DNA from: Larix sibirica | Taxonomy: Eukaryota > Streptophyta > Pinopsida > Pinales > Pinaceae | DNA length: 10,254 bases | Direction: 5' to 3' | Assembly: GCA_004151065.3 (NCBI GenBank) | Contig: NWUY0300048706.1 | Coordinates: 9,108 to 19,361 of the forward strand | Shown here: in pieces, positions 1-8,045 of the stretch | Layout of the letters: the number at the start of each line of letters is the position of its first letter | How positions within the stretch are numbered: the stretch's first letter is position 1 | The notes under the pieces: generated by a model | What the model was told of the DNA's origin: nothing | The model's input: the letters and a program-made list of their open reading frames with translations, nothing else | The model's database searches: none | Made by a program: the position numbers and the translations under genes

Positions 1-1170
1 TTGCAAGCCACACAAGTAATGCGTCCACTCTAGATTACAAGTGTCATGCTCCAATGATGATGTTGTACACAACAAGAAATCCAAGGCAATGCAACTGCAC
101 AAGGCAAGTCCAGACCACTCCATCCTAAGCCTTTACAGACTCCATCTATCCTCCAAAGTAAAGTACTGCATTGGGGCAACTACCCCTTGCAAGAACAATG
201 TCTAAGCCCCAGGCATCCCCGAGCCATATCCAATCCTCTAAATAGGAACCCAAGTTATTATGTGCCATCTAAGGCTTGAATCCCTCCTCCATGATGCACA
301 TAGGGAATTCTCCCACCAAGTGAATCGTCCATGCAACCATCTTGAAGTGCATCCACGATCTAAGCAAGAGATGTCAAATGCCTAAGGGAATAACATTGAA
401 CCAACAACCAAACGAGGTGAAGCATTCACTAAGCAAGCTATCTCAAGTGTACATATCCACCACAGACCATCTCTCAAACTATAATCCATCGCATACAATC
501 TAGGAGATAAACATACACTGTGTACCCCAAATCTCCTGAAGCACCCCCAAAAATGGTGTAAATACTTTTGGAGTAACCCAAAAATATAAAAATAAGGATT
601 TGGATATGACACAATGGGGTGAGACAATGTTGGGAATGAATACAAAACTACCCTCGAACGAAGTATAAATGACCACTCATGACCAAACCAACAACCATAA
701 ACCACAATGAGATGGCTCCACCAAATGTCGATGTGGACAGTGGGAGGTGAGTAATACTTAGGGTGTACTAAAGACCATGGAGATGAAGACAAATTGAGGG
801 GGTCAATAATACTCGATGATCAAAGAAACAAACTCAAGAGAAAGGGATGAGCAAGACTTCAGGGCAATGACAACAAAGTTGGTTGGATGGCATAATGTGA
901 GACTTAATACCCAATGGTATTTGCAAATGGATTGGATTAAGTAGCACAATATATCTTCTCTAGACAAGTGACACTCATATCTCCGTGAACCTATGAAGAG
1001 GAGTATGGTGAAAAACTCGGTGAGCATAATACAAGTTTAGTTTAGTTTCAGTGAGAATGATTGTTTTGCAAGAAGGAGACAAGTGCCATATGCAACCAAG
1101 TGGTTTCTCCAACAACCCTCCTTCCCAAGATGGTGTCACTTGCATAAACATTTTTTTTCTATTCATGAAT
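1..1170. other. Non-genic segment of mixed composition, no supported gene
   Basis: This stretch is less AT-rich than the rest of the window and has no low-complexity texture. On the minus strand three overlapping open frames (382-792, 803-1027, 975-1166) cover much of it, but they lie in different frames. Their translations are rich in Trp, Tyr, Phe, Cys and Ser, and they show no domain motif, signal peptide or zinc knuckle that I recognise. No splice structure links them convincingly. The stretch could be part of an old LTR or another dispersed element, but neither terminal repeats nor a target-site duplication are visible. The window edge at position 1 may cut the element. Confidence 0.4.
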
Positions 1171-2300
1171 TCACAATTGAGTAATCATAAACTAATTTAG
1201 GTTCATAACAAAAAGCATTGATGAGGTTACCCAACCAATCTAGCTAACTATTCAAGCAACAAGTTGTAATCCATAAATTATCAAGCATTAAATTGTCTTT
1301 ACAAAAAACATAATTGAAAATACTTACAGCTTTCTTGCACCTTGATGAAGTCCAACAACTAGTCCAAACTAGTTGTCTTCAAATAGGCAACTAACCAATG
1401 GGGGAATTACACCCAATGGTTGATTTGATTTCCCACCTAATCAATGCATATAACTTAACCAAGTATTGCCCCTCGAGGAAGGATTAGGTTTGATGAGGGA
1501 AGGATAGTCAAAGATACTTGTAACTCTAGGTAGATAATTCACACAACTCCCATAACATTCCCAAATCAAGCCTACAACTGATATATCTTAGTGCGGTGGA
1601 GAGGATCTTAGTCATATAACACTCCCAAAATACCCTCAAGGATTGGTGTCCTATATGAGTTCTCATGGTTAGGCCAACATCATACTCGATAATGGCACCC
1701 TTCTACAAGGATCTTACTACGATCCTAGCCCAAAATGAATACCCTTGGTTGGGCTAGTATACTACTCGATGATGGAATTCCAAGGGCCTAAAACAATGAT
1801 TACCAAGCACTAAATGAGCATTAGAAACCCAGGTTCCTTAGGCAGACTCCTAGCCTAGTAGCTCCAACAAGACTAGATAAGATCAACAATCAATCAACTC
1901 CTAATAATCACAAGAATTACTTAAACCAAATTTCCCAACATTTCTCCCATGACCAGCCCCCCTTACTCAAGGTAGGCCTTTCTTTTAAAACTTTCCTAAG
2001 TGTAAAAACACTTTCTAAGACTACTTCTTGGCTTTTCCATTCCCCTACCATCTTGTGCAAGGGTGAAATTAAGCTTATGAGTAAAATTACAAGTCTCGTA
2101 AAATGGGAAAAAGTAAATCACAACTCAATTTCCTTGCCCCTTTTTAGCCAAGTTAACGCTAGTAGTCACTTTCAAGACATTTCCCCTTCCTAAGGCTTCT
2201 TAAGCACTAAGAACAATTGGTCACCATCATTGAACATGGGCCCCTTTTTCCTTGGATGTGATTCCCTGCCACGTTACCAATGTCTCAACCTGCAATAGAT
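1171..2300. other. Intergenic stretch, no gene seen
   Basis: No open frame of note lies on either strand. The plus strand is locally C-rich over G; by hand count 1921-1980 has 22 C and 6 G. Local structure is limited to the hairpin at 1355-1376 and an imperfect direct repeat near 1665-1700 and 1744-1780, where both copies contain TGGTT followed by an ACTCGAT-ATGG core. I see no terminal repeats, RNA gene or promoter that could be defended. Confidence 0.4.
1355..1376. repeat. Perfect inverted repeat, 9-bp arms with 4-nt loop
   Basis: ACAACTAGT and its exact reverse complement ACTAGTTGT flank the loop CCAA. Because each arm contains the palindrome ACTAGT, the same bases also form a direct repeat of AACTAGT. 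There is no T-run after it and no adjacent gene, so there is no reason to call it a terminator or operator. A chance palindrome is a reasonable alternative at this size. Confidence 0.5.
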
Positions 2301-2480
2301 TAGCCTTTGCAATAATACAAAAGCATATCAACATCACCTTAATCATCATGGATTAAAGATCATCACAATAAGAAAGAACAGATGCATGTACATGGCATTA
2401 ACAAGTAAAATACCAAGTATAAGATAAGTATTAAACCATATGATTCATGAAAGGGGTTCATCACAAGCCATCATCAAGTA

Positions 2481-2570
2481 ATATCAATGGTAGGTAATAA
2501 CCATCAAAGAATATCAATACTTAATAATCAACACTAAGAAATATCAATGCTCATCATATCTTAAGCAACC
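2481..2570. repeat. Short 30-bp-period minisatellite, three diverged units
   Basis: ATATCAAT occurs at 2481, 2511 and 2541, spaced exactly 30 bp apart, dividing the stretch into units 2481-2510, 2511-2540 and 2541-2570. The ends of the first two units are also alike (ACCATCAAAGA against AACACTAAGAA), and the sequence just before 2481 (TCATCAAGTA) resembles them, so a fourth eroded copy may begin near 2451. Units have diverged in the middle. The array lies at the left edge of the low-complexity field and may show how that field arose. Confidence 0.5.
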
Positions 2571-3038
2571 ATATATGTCTTTGTGCATGATATAACCAAT
2601 TAGCAATCAATTAAATCAACTAAGAGATGGTGAGTCCAAAATACCATGTCCTAACAATCATCCCAAGGTCATGCATAATAACGCTCAGACTATAAAGGTC
2701 AATTTCACCAATATTAATAATATAAGACGCAAGCATCAACAATAATCATTAAGGAGGTAATTGTCTATAATTATTAATACACATTAAGGGTATATATTTT
2801 ATAACCGTCACCAGCAATCGTTCTTAGTAATACAAGTACATTAAGGTCTTTTGTATCCCATGCCATCAAGAGAGTATTTACACCAATTATTAAGTAAACA
2901 CATACATCTTATTTCTAGGTGTAATTCAATATCATGGAAGAATTGACAAGGGGGAATAATGAGTCCAACTTGTCATCACATTGGAAATTATTAACAAATA
3001 TCTTTAACCAAATTCACAAACCAACCAACATACATAAA

Positions 3039-3049
3039 GGGGTGTTACA
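3039..3049 (-). mobile_element. Possible LTR terminus of a plant LTR retrotransposon (very weak)
   Basis: Read on the minus strand from 3049 towards lower coordinates, the sequence starts TGTAACACCCC. Many plant Ty3/gypsy LTRs begin with TG and a TGTAACACCC-like terminus. No matching second LTR, CA end, primer-binding site, polypurine tract, target-site duplication or reverse-transcriptase motif is visible, so this is at most a relic. The motif may also be chance. Confidence 0.15.
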
Positions 3050-4728
3050 ATTCTCCTCCTTACAACAAAGTTATGACCTCGGAGCCAAGTCATTGCTAGG
3101 GATAAAACTCCATTAGTTTAGAGTCCAATTCACACATCTTCTTCTTCAATCACATCATTTAAATCCAATGAAATCAACAACAATACTTTGTACATCAACT
3201 CCAAGCATAAAGACTTAATCAAGTAAAGGGGCAACCAATCCTCATTTGTTTCCTTGGTTACACCATAATGGTAATTAAGCTAATCAAACATCAATCACCA
3301 TAGTCACAATTAATCCCCATATGCAATGCAATGAAAAGAAAGGCATCGATTGATCATATTGCACTTTTCAACCTTCCAACAATTTTTCATGATTAATCTG
3401 CATTTAACTAGTATGGGTGTTAACTAATATCATCAATTATAGTTTGGTCCTCCATAATCACATCATTAATATCCTAGAAATGAACAATTAACATTATTAA
3501 TATCAACCATCATTATCACGTCTTTTACACCATCAACGTCATTATTATTGTCCACATCATCATCACATTCTCAAGGTCATTCTCAATTAAACATCTTCAA
3601 TTTTGACAAATTGTTACTTGCTCCTCAAACATCACACTATCAACCCAATCATTATTTTCATCACCTAATCATTATTAACGTGCGTGACATCATGAATAAC
3701 ATCAATCCAAAGAATATGATCAATATAATTAATCCTCAAATCTTCATCCTCAACGTCAAGAAATTGTTATTGAATCAAATGTCGCCAAATCATCAAAGTT
3801 TATTAATGCCATCATTCACATCATTAAAAGGTCCCCTAACAATTCATCTACCAAGCCATCGAGATCATTGGCATCACTAATATATTTCAACGTCAATCCA
3901 ATCATTTGCATCATTCACATCCTCCAATCAATCAATATTGACATCATTAATTGATTGTCAATACAATCGTTGCTTTAGTTATTGTCAATATCGCCATGCT
4001 AATTGATGTGATCATCAATCAATTATACTCTTAACATCAACAGATCAACCAATTCCACATAAATTAGGTCTTTAATGTTACCAAATCACAATCAAACATA
4101 AATCATGGTTATCATTATCATTAATCAAAACCATATTGTCAAAAACTCTCAATATCACCATTTATATTACACTCAAATTATCACTAAGTGATAGTCATCA
4201 AACACCACATCATCTATCATTTAATGTCATCAAATTAGTGCTAATCCAAAATCTTTGAATTATTCACTTTATCAATCTCGTCACTAGCCCCTAATATCCT
4301 CATTAACATTAAGATCATATCAATCAATATCAACAAATCATTAGTATTGTCAAAGTCATGGGATCATAATGTAGCCTTATTGACATTGGTGTTAAGCAAA
4401 TCATCCAACCTTTATCACTTAACATCATTGAGTAAAGATAAATAACAATTACTATCAAATCAAGTTAGCATCGACAACACCCACATTATCACTAATCACT
4501 TATTGCGAATTGACTCATTAATCATTCATTAGATCATTTCAATCAATACAACCATAAAAATGGATGATTTATATCACTAGTCCTTGAATGAATGGTTTTT
4601 TTTAAATGATATATAAATAAAATGAATTTATCTTAATTTAATCAATTTCTTAAATAAATATTTTTAATCAATTTTAAATGTAATTTTATAAATACAATAA
4701 AGGAAAATTGGTAAGCTTTTAAAGAAAT

Positions 4729-4869
4729 ATGGCAGCACATTATAAATTTGAATATAAAACCGTTTTGGAAATGAATTTAAAAACATTTACTAGACTTTGT
4801 AGTAAAATAGAAAATACTAAACTAGTTGAGAAAATTGTAAAATTCTATGAAATAATTTATTTCTTTTAA
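4729..4869 (+). other. Conserved small open frame, array copy 1
   Basis: The frame has an ATG start and 46 codons ending in TAA, and lies on the strand opposite the exon-like block. Readable pieces are KFEYK, LEMNL, KLVEKIVKFYE and a hydrophobic FF end. The equivalent frame is open in all three array copies, but substitutions are mostly amino-acid changing and no promoter is evident. This copy ends early because the AAAGAAATAAATGA ending of the other copies is altered. It is probably a chance frame in AT-rich DNA. Confidence 0.15.
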
Positions 4870-4923
4870 AAAAAATGAAAATGAATCAAACTAAAGGAAA
4901 TTGGGAAGGTAACAAATGTTTAT

Positions 4924-5064
4924 TCAAAGGACACTATGCCAGGCAGAGGAGGAACGATTCTCATAAATATCTGCTCCTGGAAATGTTACCTTAGCTTTAA
5001 GATTAGGTACAGTTGTTTGGTGAGGCAAATGGTTCTGATCAACAGGAGATCCATGGGGCATCAT
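4924..5064 (-). pseudogene. Exon-like block, array copy 1 (acceptor lost)
   Basis: On the minus strand a frame opens with two ATG codons at 5064-5059 and runs 46 codons to TGA at 4926-4924. Readable pieces are HGSPVDQNH early, then VPNLKAK, then GADIYENRSS and a C-terminal AWHSVL. After AAG (4992-4990) comes a canonical donor GTAACA, so the spliced exon would end at 4990 and the rest would be intron. In copies 2 and 3 the equivalent 5' end is preceded by TTTTGCAG. Here the sequence is TTTTGCAT, so the AG is destroyed and the first ATG is created by that change. AATAAA follows the stop by 1 nt, which would also fit a terminal exon, although such an AT-rich signal is easily chance. I do not recognise the protein. 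Codon changes between copies are not biased to silent sites. Confidence 0.4.
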
Positions 5065-5687
5065 GCAAAATAACAATAAATACTTATTATAATAGCTGTA
5101 TTCGAGACATTGTCAGAGAATATTGAAAGATATACATGAGCAAAATAACATAAAGATCTATTTACAATGAAAGATAAACATGGCTATTTGATTTGATTCA
5201 AAATACTTGTATCATTGAAGATTTTCTGTTGAACTTCAAAGACTCAGATTTCTCTAAAGTTTTGGAATTCTTTGAAGCTTAAAGTAATTTTGTTTTGATA
5301 TTTATCAAGTAGCATCTAGACTTTACTTCCAGTTGGACACTTGTCTATTCAAATGATTCCAGCAAGGCGTGTTGGTGTATATTTTTAACAAATGAATTAA
5401 CCATATTTTTTAATTTTGATTTTAAAAACTCATTATGTATATTTGTTGATTTAAATTTTTAATAAAAGATATCTAATAAAATAAATTTATTTAAATATAA
5501 TTTTTTTGTTTTTAAAACTTACAATGATATATATTTAAAATAGATTTATGAACGATTTTTTTTTAAATGATATAAATAAAATGAATTTATCTTAACTTAA
5601 TCAATTTCTTAAATAAATATTTTTAATCAATTTTAAATGTAATATTATAAATACAATAAAGGAAAATTGGTAAGCTTTTAAAGAAAT

Positions 5688-5840
5688 ATGGTAGCACATT
5701 GTAAATTTGAATATAAATCCGCTATGGAAATGAATTTAGAAGCATTTGCTAGACTCTGTATTAAAATAGAAAATGCTAAACTAGTTGAGAAAATTGTAAA
5801 ATTCTATGAAATAATTTACTTCTTTAAAAGAAATAAATGA
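5688..5840 (+). other. Conserved small open frame, array copy 2
   Basis: The frame has 50 codons from ATG to TGA, with pieces KFEYK, EMNLEAFARLC, KLVEKIVKFYE and a basic KRNK end. Against copy 3, about eight of ten nucleotide differences alter the protein, which gives no sign of purifying selection. The family is not recognised. Confidence 0.15.
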
Positions 5841-5951
5841 AAACGAATCAAACTAAAGGAAATTGACAAGGTAACAAATGTTTATTCAAAGGACACTATG
5901 CCAGGCAGAGGAGGAACGATTCTCATAAATATATGCCCCTAGAAATGTTAC

Positions 5952-6024
5952 CTTAGCTTTAAGATTAGGTAGGGTTGTTTGGTGAGGCAAATGGTTCTGA
6001 TCAACAGGAGATCCATGGAGCATC
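5952..6024 (-). pseudogene. Exon-like block, array copy 2 (both splice sites intact)
   Basis: This 73-bp minus-strand block is bounded by the acceptor TTTTGCAG (AG at 6026-6025) and the donor AAG|GTAACA (GT at 5951-5950), both good matches to plant splice consensus. The only frame that looks like protein contains HGSPVDQNH and LPNLKAK. It is open for 46 codons from ATG at 6023 to TGA at 5888-5886 if the donor is ignored. The exon length is 3n+1, so skipping it would shift the frame. Relative to copy 1 it has several replacement changes (Pro to Leu, Val to Leu, Pro to Leu, Asp to Tyr). A neighbouring exon cannot be identified. It may be an amplified gene fragment or a cryptic exon, and its function is unknown. 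Confidence 0.4.
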
Positions 6025-6439
6025 CTGCAAAATAACAATAAAGACTTATTATAATAACTGTATTCGAAACATTGTCAGAAAATATTGAAAGATATACATG
6101 AGCAAAATAACATAAAGATCTATTTACAATGAAAGATAAACATGGCTATTTGATTTGATTCAAAATACTTGTATCATTGAAGATTTTCGGTTGAACTTCA
6201 AAAACTCAGATTTCTCTCGAGCTTTGGATTTCCTTGAAGCTTGAAGTAATTTTGTTTTGATATTTATTAAATAGCATCTGGACTTTACTTCCCGCTGGAC
6301 ACTTGTTCATTCAAACGATTCCAGCTTGGCACACTAGTATATATTTTTAACAAACAAATTAACCATATTTGTTAATTTTGATTTTAAAAAGTCATTGTGT
6401 ATATTTGTTGATTTAAATTTTTAATAAAAGATATCTAAT

Positions 6440-6590
6440 AAAATAAATTTTTTAAATTTTAATTTTTTTTAAACAATAAATTTATTTAAATTTTGATTTT
6501 TGATTTTTTGAAATAAATAAATTTATTTAAATTTAAATATTTTGTTTTTAAAACTTTTTCCAGCAGAATTTTGTTTTTAAAACTTACAAT
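6440..6590. repeat. AT-rich expansion with nested short duplications in array unit 2
   Basis: This stretch accounts for the extra length of unit 2. An 18-bp word, ATTTTGTTTTTAAAACTT, occurs at 6539-6556 and again at 6568-6585 with an 11-bp spacer. A second AT word, AATAAATTTATTTAAATTT, occurs at 6475-6493 and 6516-6534. Unit 1 has a single counterpart of each. Replication slippage in the tail of the unit is the simplest explanation. Confidence 0.7.
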
Positions 6591-6758
6591 GAAATATTGA
6601 AATATATTTAAAATAGATTTATGGATAATTTTTTTTAAATGATATAAATAAAATGAATTTATCTTAACTTAATCAATTTCTTAAATAAATATTTTTAATT
6701 AATTTTAAATGAATATTATAAATACAATAAAGGAAAATTGATAAGTTTTTAAAGAAAT

Positions 6759-6911
6759 ATGGTAGCACATTATAAATTTGAATATAAATCCGCTCTGGAA
6801 ATGAATTTAGAAACATTTGCTAGACTATGTAGTAAAATAGAAAATGCTAAACTAGTTCAGAAAATTGTAAAATTTTATGAAAGAATTTTTTTCTTTAAAA
6901 GAAATAAATGA
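6759..6911 (+). other. Conserved small open frame, array copy 3
   Basis: The frame has 50 codons from ATG to TGA in the same position as in copy 2, with no frameshift or internal stop despite divergence. Pieces are KFEYK, EMNLETFARLC, KLVQKIVKFYE and KRNK. Its persistence is mildly notable, but the replacement-rich differences argue against a functional peptide. Confidence 0.15.
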
Positions 6912-7022
6912 AAATGAATCAAACTAAAGGAAATTGGCAAGATAACAAATGTTTATTTAAAGGACACTATGCTAGGCAGAGGAGGAACAATTCTCATAAA
7001 TATCTGCTCCTGGAAATGTTAC

Positions 7023-7095
7023 CTTAGCTTTAAGATTAGGTAAAACTGTTTGGTGAAGCAAATGGTTCTGATCAACAGGAGATCCATGAGGAGTC
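7023..7095 (-). pseudogene. Exon-like block, array copy 3 (frame broken beyond donor)
   Basis: This block has the same 73-bp length, with acceptor TTTTGCAG (AG at 7097-7096) and donor AAG|GTAACA (GT at 7022-7021). The core HGSPVDQNH and LPNLKAK are retained, but the upstream ATG is lost (ATG to ACT). In the read-through part a CGT to TGT change and then a TAG at 6974-6972 shorten the frame by six codons relative to copies 1 and 2. Preserved splice sites with decaying read-through sequence fit a true internal exon better than a terminal one, but three copies are too few to be sure. The protein family is not recognised. Confidence 0.4.
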
Positions 7096-7265
7096 CTGCA
7101 AAATAACAATAAAGACTTATTATAATAGTTGTATTCGAAACATTATCAGAAAATATTGAAAGATATACATGAACAAAATAACATAAAAATCTATTTCCAT
7201 TAATTTGATTCAAAATACTTGTATCATTGAAAATTTGCTGTTGAACTTCAGCACTCAGATTTCTC

Positions 7266-7440
7266 ATCAAAATCAAATAAATATGATCCTTAGATTAACA
7301 TCATCCACACAATATCGATATTAATGAACCAACATCATCGGCCCAATTAATTAAATTGCAATCACCATCAACCTAATCAATTTATGACACCACCTCAAAT
7401 CATTGTTATCCTCATTATTCTCGACAACTTAATGTCATCA
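7266..7440. repeat. Low-complexity G-poor DNA resumes after the array
   Basis: Immediately after the truncated unit 3, the ATCATC and AATCA texture and the C-over-G skew seen before 4588 return; 7321-7380 has 16 C and 4 G by hand count. This implies that the ~1-kb array sits inside, or interrupted, a once continuous field of this kind. No clear target-site duplication joins the two flanks. Confidence 0.5.
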
Positions 7441-7870
7441 AATTATCATAGGAAATGAGGATCTTATGGCTCCATCGTGTATTGATCCAAGCTTATGCAA
7501 AAAATGGGCACATTAGGTCGAGGTCCAAGACTTAGCATACATACGCTTACATGTTTATATATGGAATACATATAAAATTGTATAGAAACATACATGCAAG
7601 GTACCTTAATTTTATGTAGTCTTGAAAAGGGATCAATTATGACGTTTACTTGAGTTAAATTCTACCTTAAGCCTTGGTTCAAAGTCTTTTAAAGGGTCTT
7701 AGGATGCAACAAATGAACCTATGACTCCATGCGATAGGAGCATCATCATTCACTTATTGAATCTTGATTGGTCATGATGTGACACATTACTATATGTCAA
7801 ACATCATTTGAGGTACAACTCAAAAACATAATGTTATTAAATAAAAAAAAAGTAGGGCATAATAAATAAG

Positions 7871-8015
7871 ACATAATCTAAATCACACATGTATCTCAAG
7901 CACATCTCTACAACTCAAGATGCAAATAAATTGATGCAAAATACACATTATCTGAATCATATCTCTACAACTCAACATGATGATAAATCGGTGCATGATA
8001 GACATTAATTTAAAT
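7871..8015. repeat. Weak tandem repeat, period about 57 bp
   Basis: ATCTCTACAACTCA is repeated exactly at 7904-7917 and 7961-7974. It is followed both times by a diverged GATG-AAAT-GATG stretch and an ACACATTA or AGACATTA word. A partial copy (ACATAATCTAAATCA) precedes it near 7871. Outside the 14-bp core the copies are considerably diverged, so this is an old or very short duplication. Confidence 0.45.
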
Positions 8016-8045
8016 GTAAATGTAAATTTAGTACGTATAATTTGT

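Larger units (their letters stand above)
2300..4587. repeat. Degenerate ATC/AAT-rich low-complexity DNA, G-poor on plus strand
   Basis: Words such as ATCATCA, CATCATTA, ATCAAT and AATATCAA recur throughout, mostly without a fixed period, as in an eroded microsatellite or minisatellite field. The composition is strongly strand-asymmetric in the core: 3541-3660 has 31 C and 6 G by hand count, and 3121-3180 has 16 C and 3 G. At the left edge the skew is weak (2341-2400 has 9 C and 10 G), so the boundary near 2300 is approximate. Two open frames inside (2934-3116 and 3548-3880, plus strand) are low-complexity Ser, His, Asn and Ile-rich translations and are best seen as by-products of the composition. 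No gene is supported. Confidence 0.6.
4588..5547. repeat. Tandem array, unit 1 (960 bp)
   Basis: This is the first copy of a direct tandem repeat of about 1 kb. It begins at the ATGAATGG plus T-run near 4588, immediately after low-complexity flanking DNA, and ends where the equivalent ATGAACGA plus T-run starts at 5548. Landmarks in order are an AT-rich head, a plus-strand open frame (4729-4869), the minus-strand exon-like block (4990-5062), a moderately complex middle, and an AT-rich tail with AATAAATTTATTTAAAT. Against unit 2 I count about 19 mismatches over about 390 aligned bases across the exon-like block and middle, near 95% identity. Unit 1 is the outlier of the three: it has an extra TA at 4611-4614 and lacks the AGAAATAAATGA ending of the plus-strand frame seen in units 2 and 3. 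Its splice acceptor is mutated. Confidence 0.9.
5548..6620. repeat. Tandem array, unit 2 (1073 bp)
   Basis: This copy matches unit 1 along its whole length. The extra ~113 bp sits almost entirely in the AT-rich tail (about 6440-6590), where short AT words have been locally duplicated. It carries the best-preserved exon-like block, with both acceptor and donor intact (5952-6024). It shares several states with unit 3 against unit 1, for example CTTAACTTAATC near the head, AAAGAAATAAATGA after the plus-strand frame, and AAAGACTTATT and TATTCGAAACATT in the middle. This suggests that units 2 and 3 separated more recently, as expected from stepwise unequal crossing over. Confidence 0.9.
6621..7265. 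repeat. Tandem array, unit 3 (truncated, about 645 bp)
   Basis: The third copy starts with ATGGATAA plus a T-run and follows unit 2 until about 7265, within the ACTCAGATTTCTC motif. Homology then stops abruptly and the low-complexity flank resumes, so roughly the last third of the unit is missing. It also has a 21-bp internal deletion after CTATTT near 7196 relative to units 1 and 2. The exon-like block (7023-7095) keeps both splice sites, but the frame beyond the donor has an early TAG at 6972-6974, from a TGG to TAG change. A spurious minus-strand open frame (7019-7276) arises here because the deletion and the truncation remove stops. Confidence 0.9.

Noticed and set aside
382-792. 136-residue minus-strand open frame
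   Set aside because: It has no recognisable motif, an aromatic- and Cys-rich random-looking composition, no plausible upstream elements and no linked exon. A frame of this length can occur by chance in this more stop-poor stretch.
803-1166. Two further minus-strand open frames (803-1027 and 975-1166) that could extend the 382-792 frame as a broken gene
   Set aside because: They lie in different frames, overlap each other, and their translations show no family resemblance. Joining them would be arbitrary.
2934-3116. 60-residue plus-strand open frame
   Set aside because: It is short, lies in low-complexity DNA and overlaps the possible LTR terminus on the other strand. No motif is visible.
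3548-3880. 110-residue plus-strand open frame rich in Ser, His, Asn, Ile
   Set aside because: The composition is dictated by the ATC/CAT/AAT repeat texture. With little G on the plus strand, TAG and TGA stops are rare, so long frames are expected without coding function.
4588-7265. LTR retrotransposon explanation for the ~1-kb direct repeats (two LTRs plus internal region)
   Set aside because: The units abut directly with no internal region, there are three copies rather than two, and no TG...CA ends, primer-binding site or polypurine tract is visible.
7019-7276. 85-residue minus-strand open frame
   Set aside because: It exists only in truncated array unit 3, where a 21-bp deletion and the array end remove stops. 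It uses a different frame from the exon-like block, and the same region in units 1 and 2 is interrupted.
4581-7292. Possible target-site duplication TCCTT flanking the array
   Set aside because: The two TCCTT words lie at unequal distances from the array edges, and their extensions do not match. This is expected by chance.
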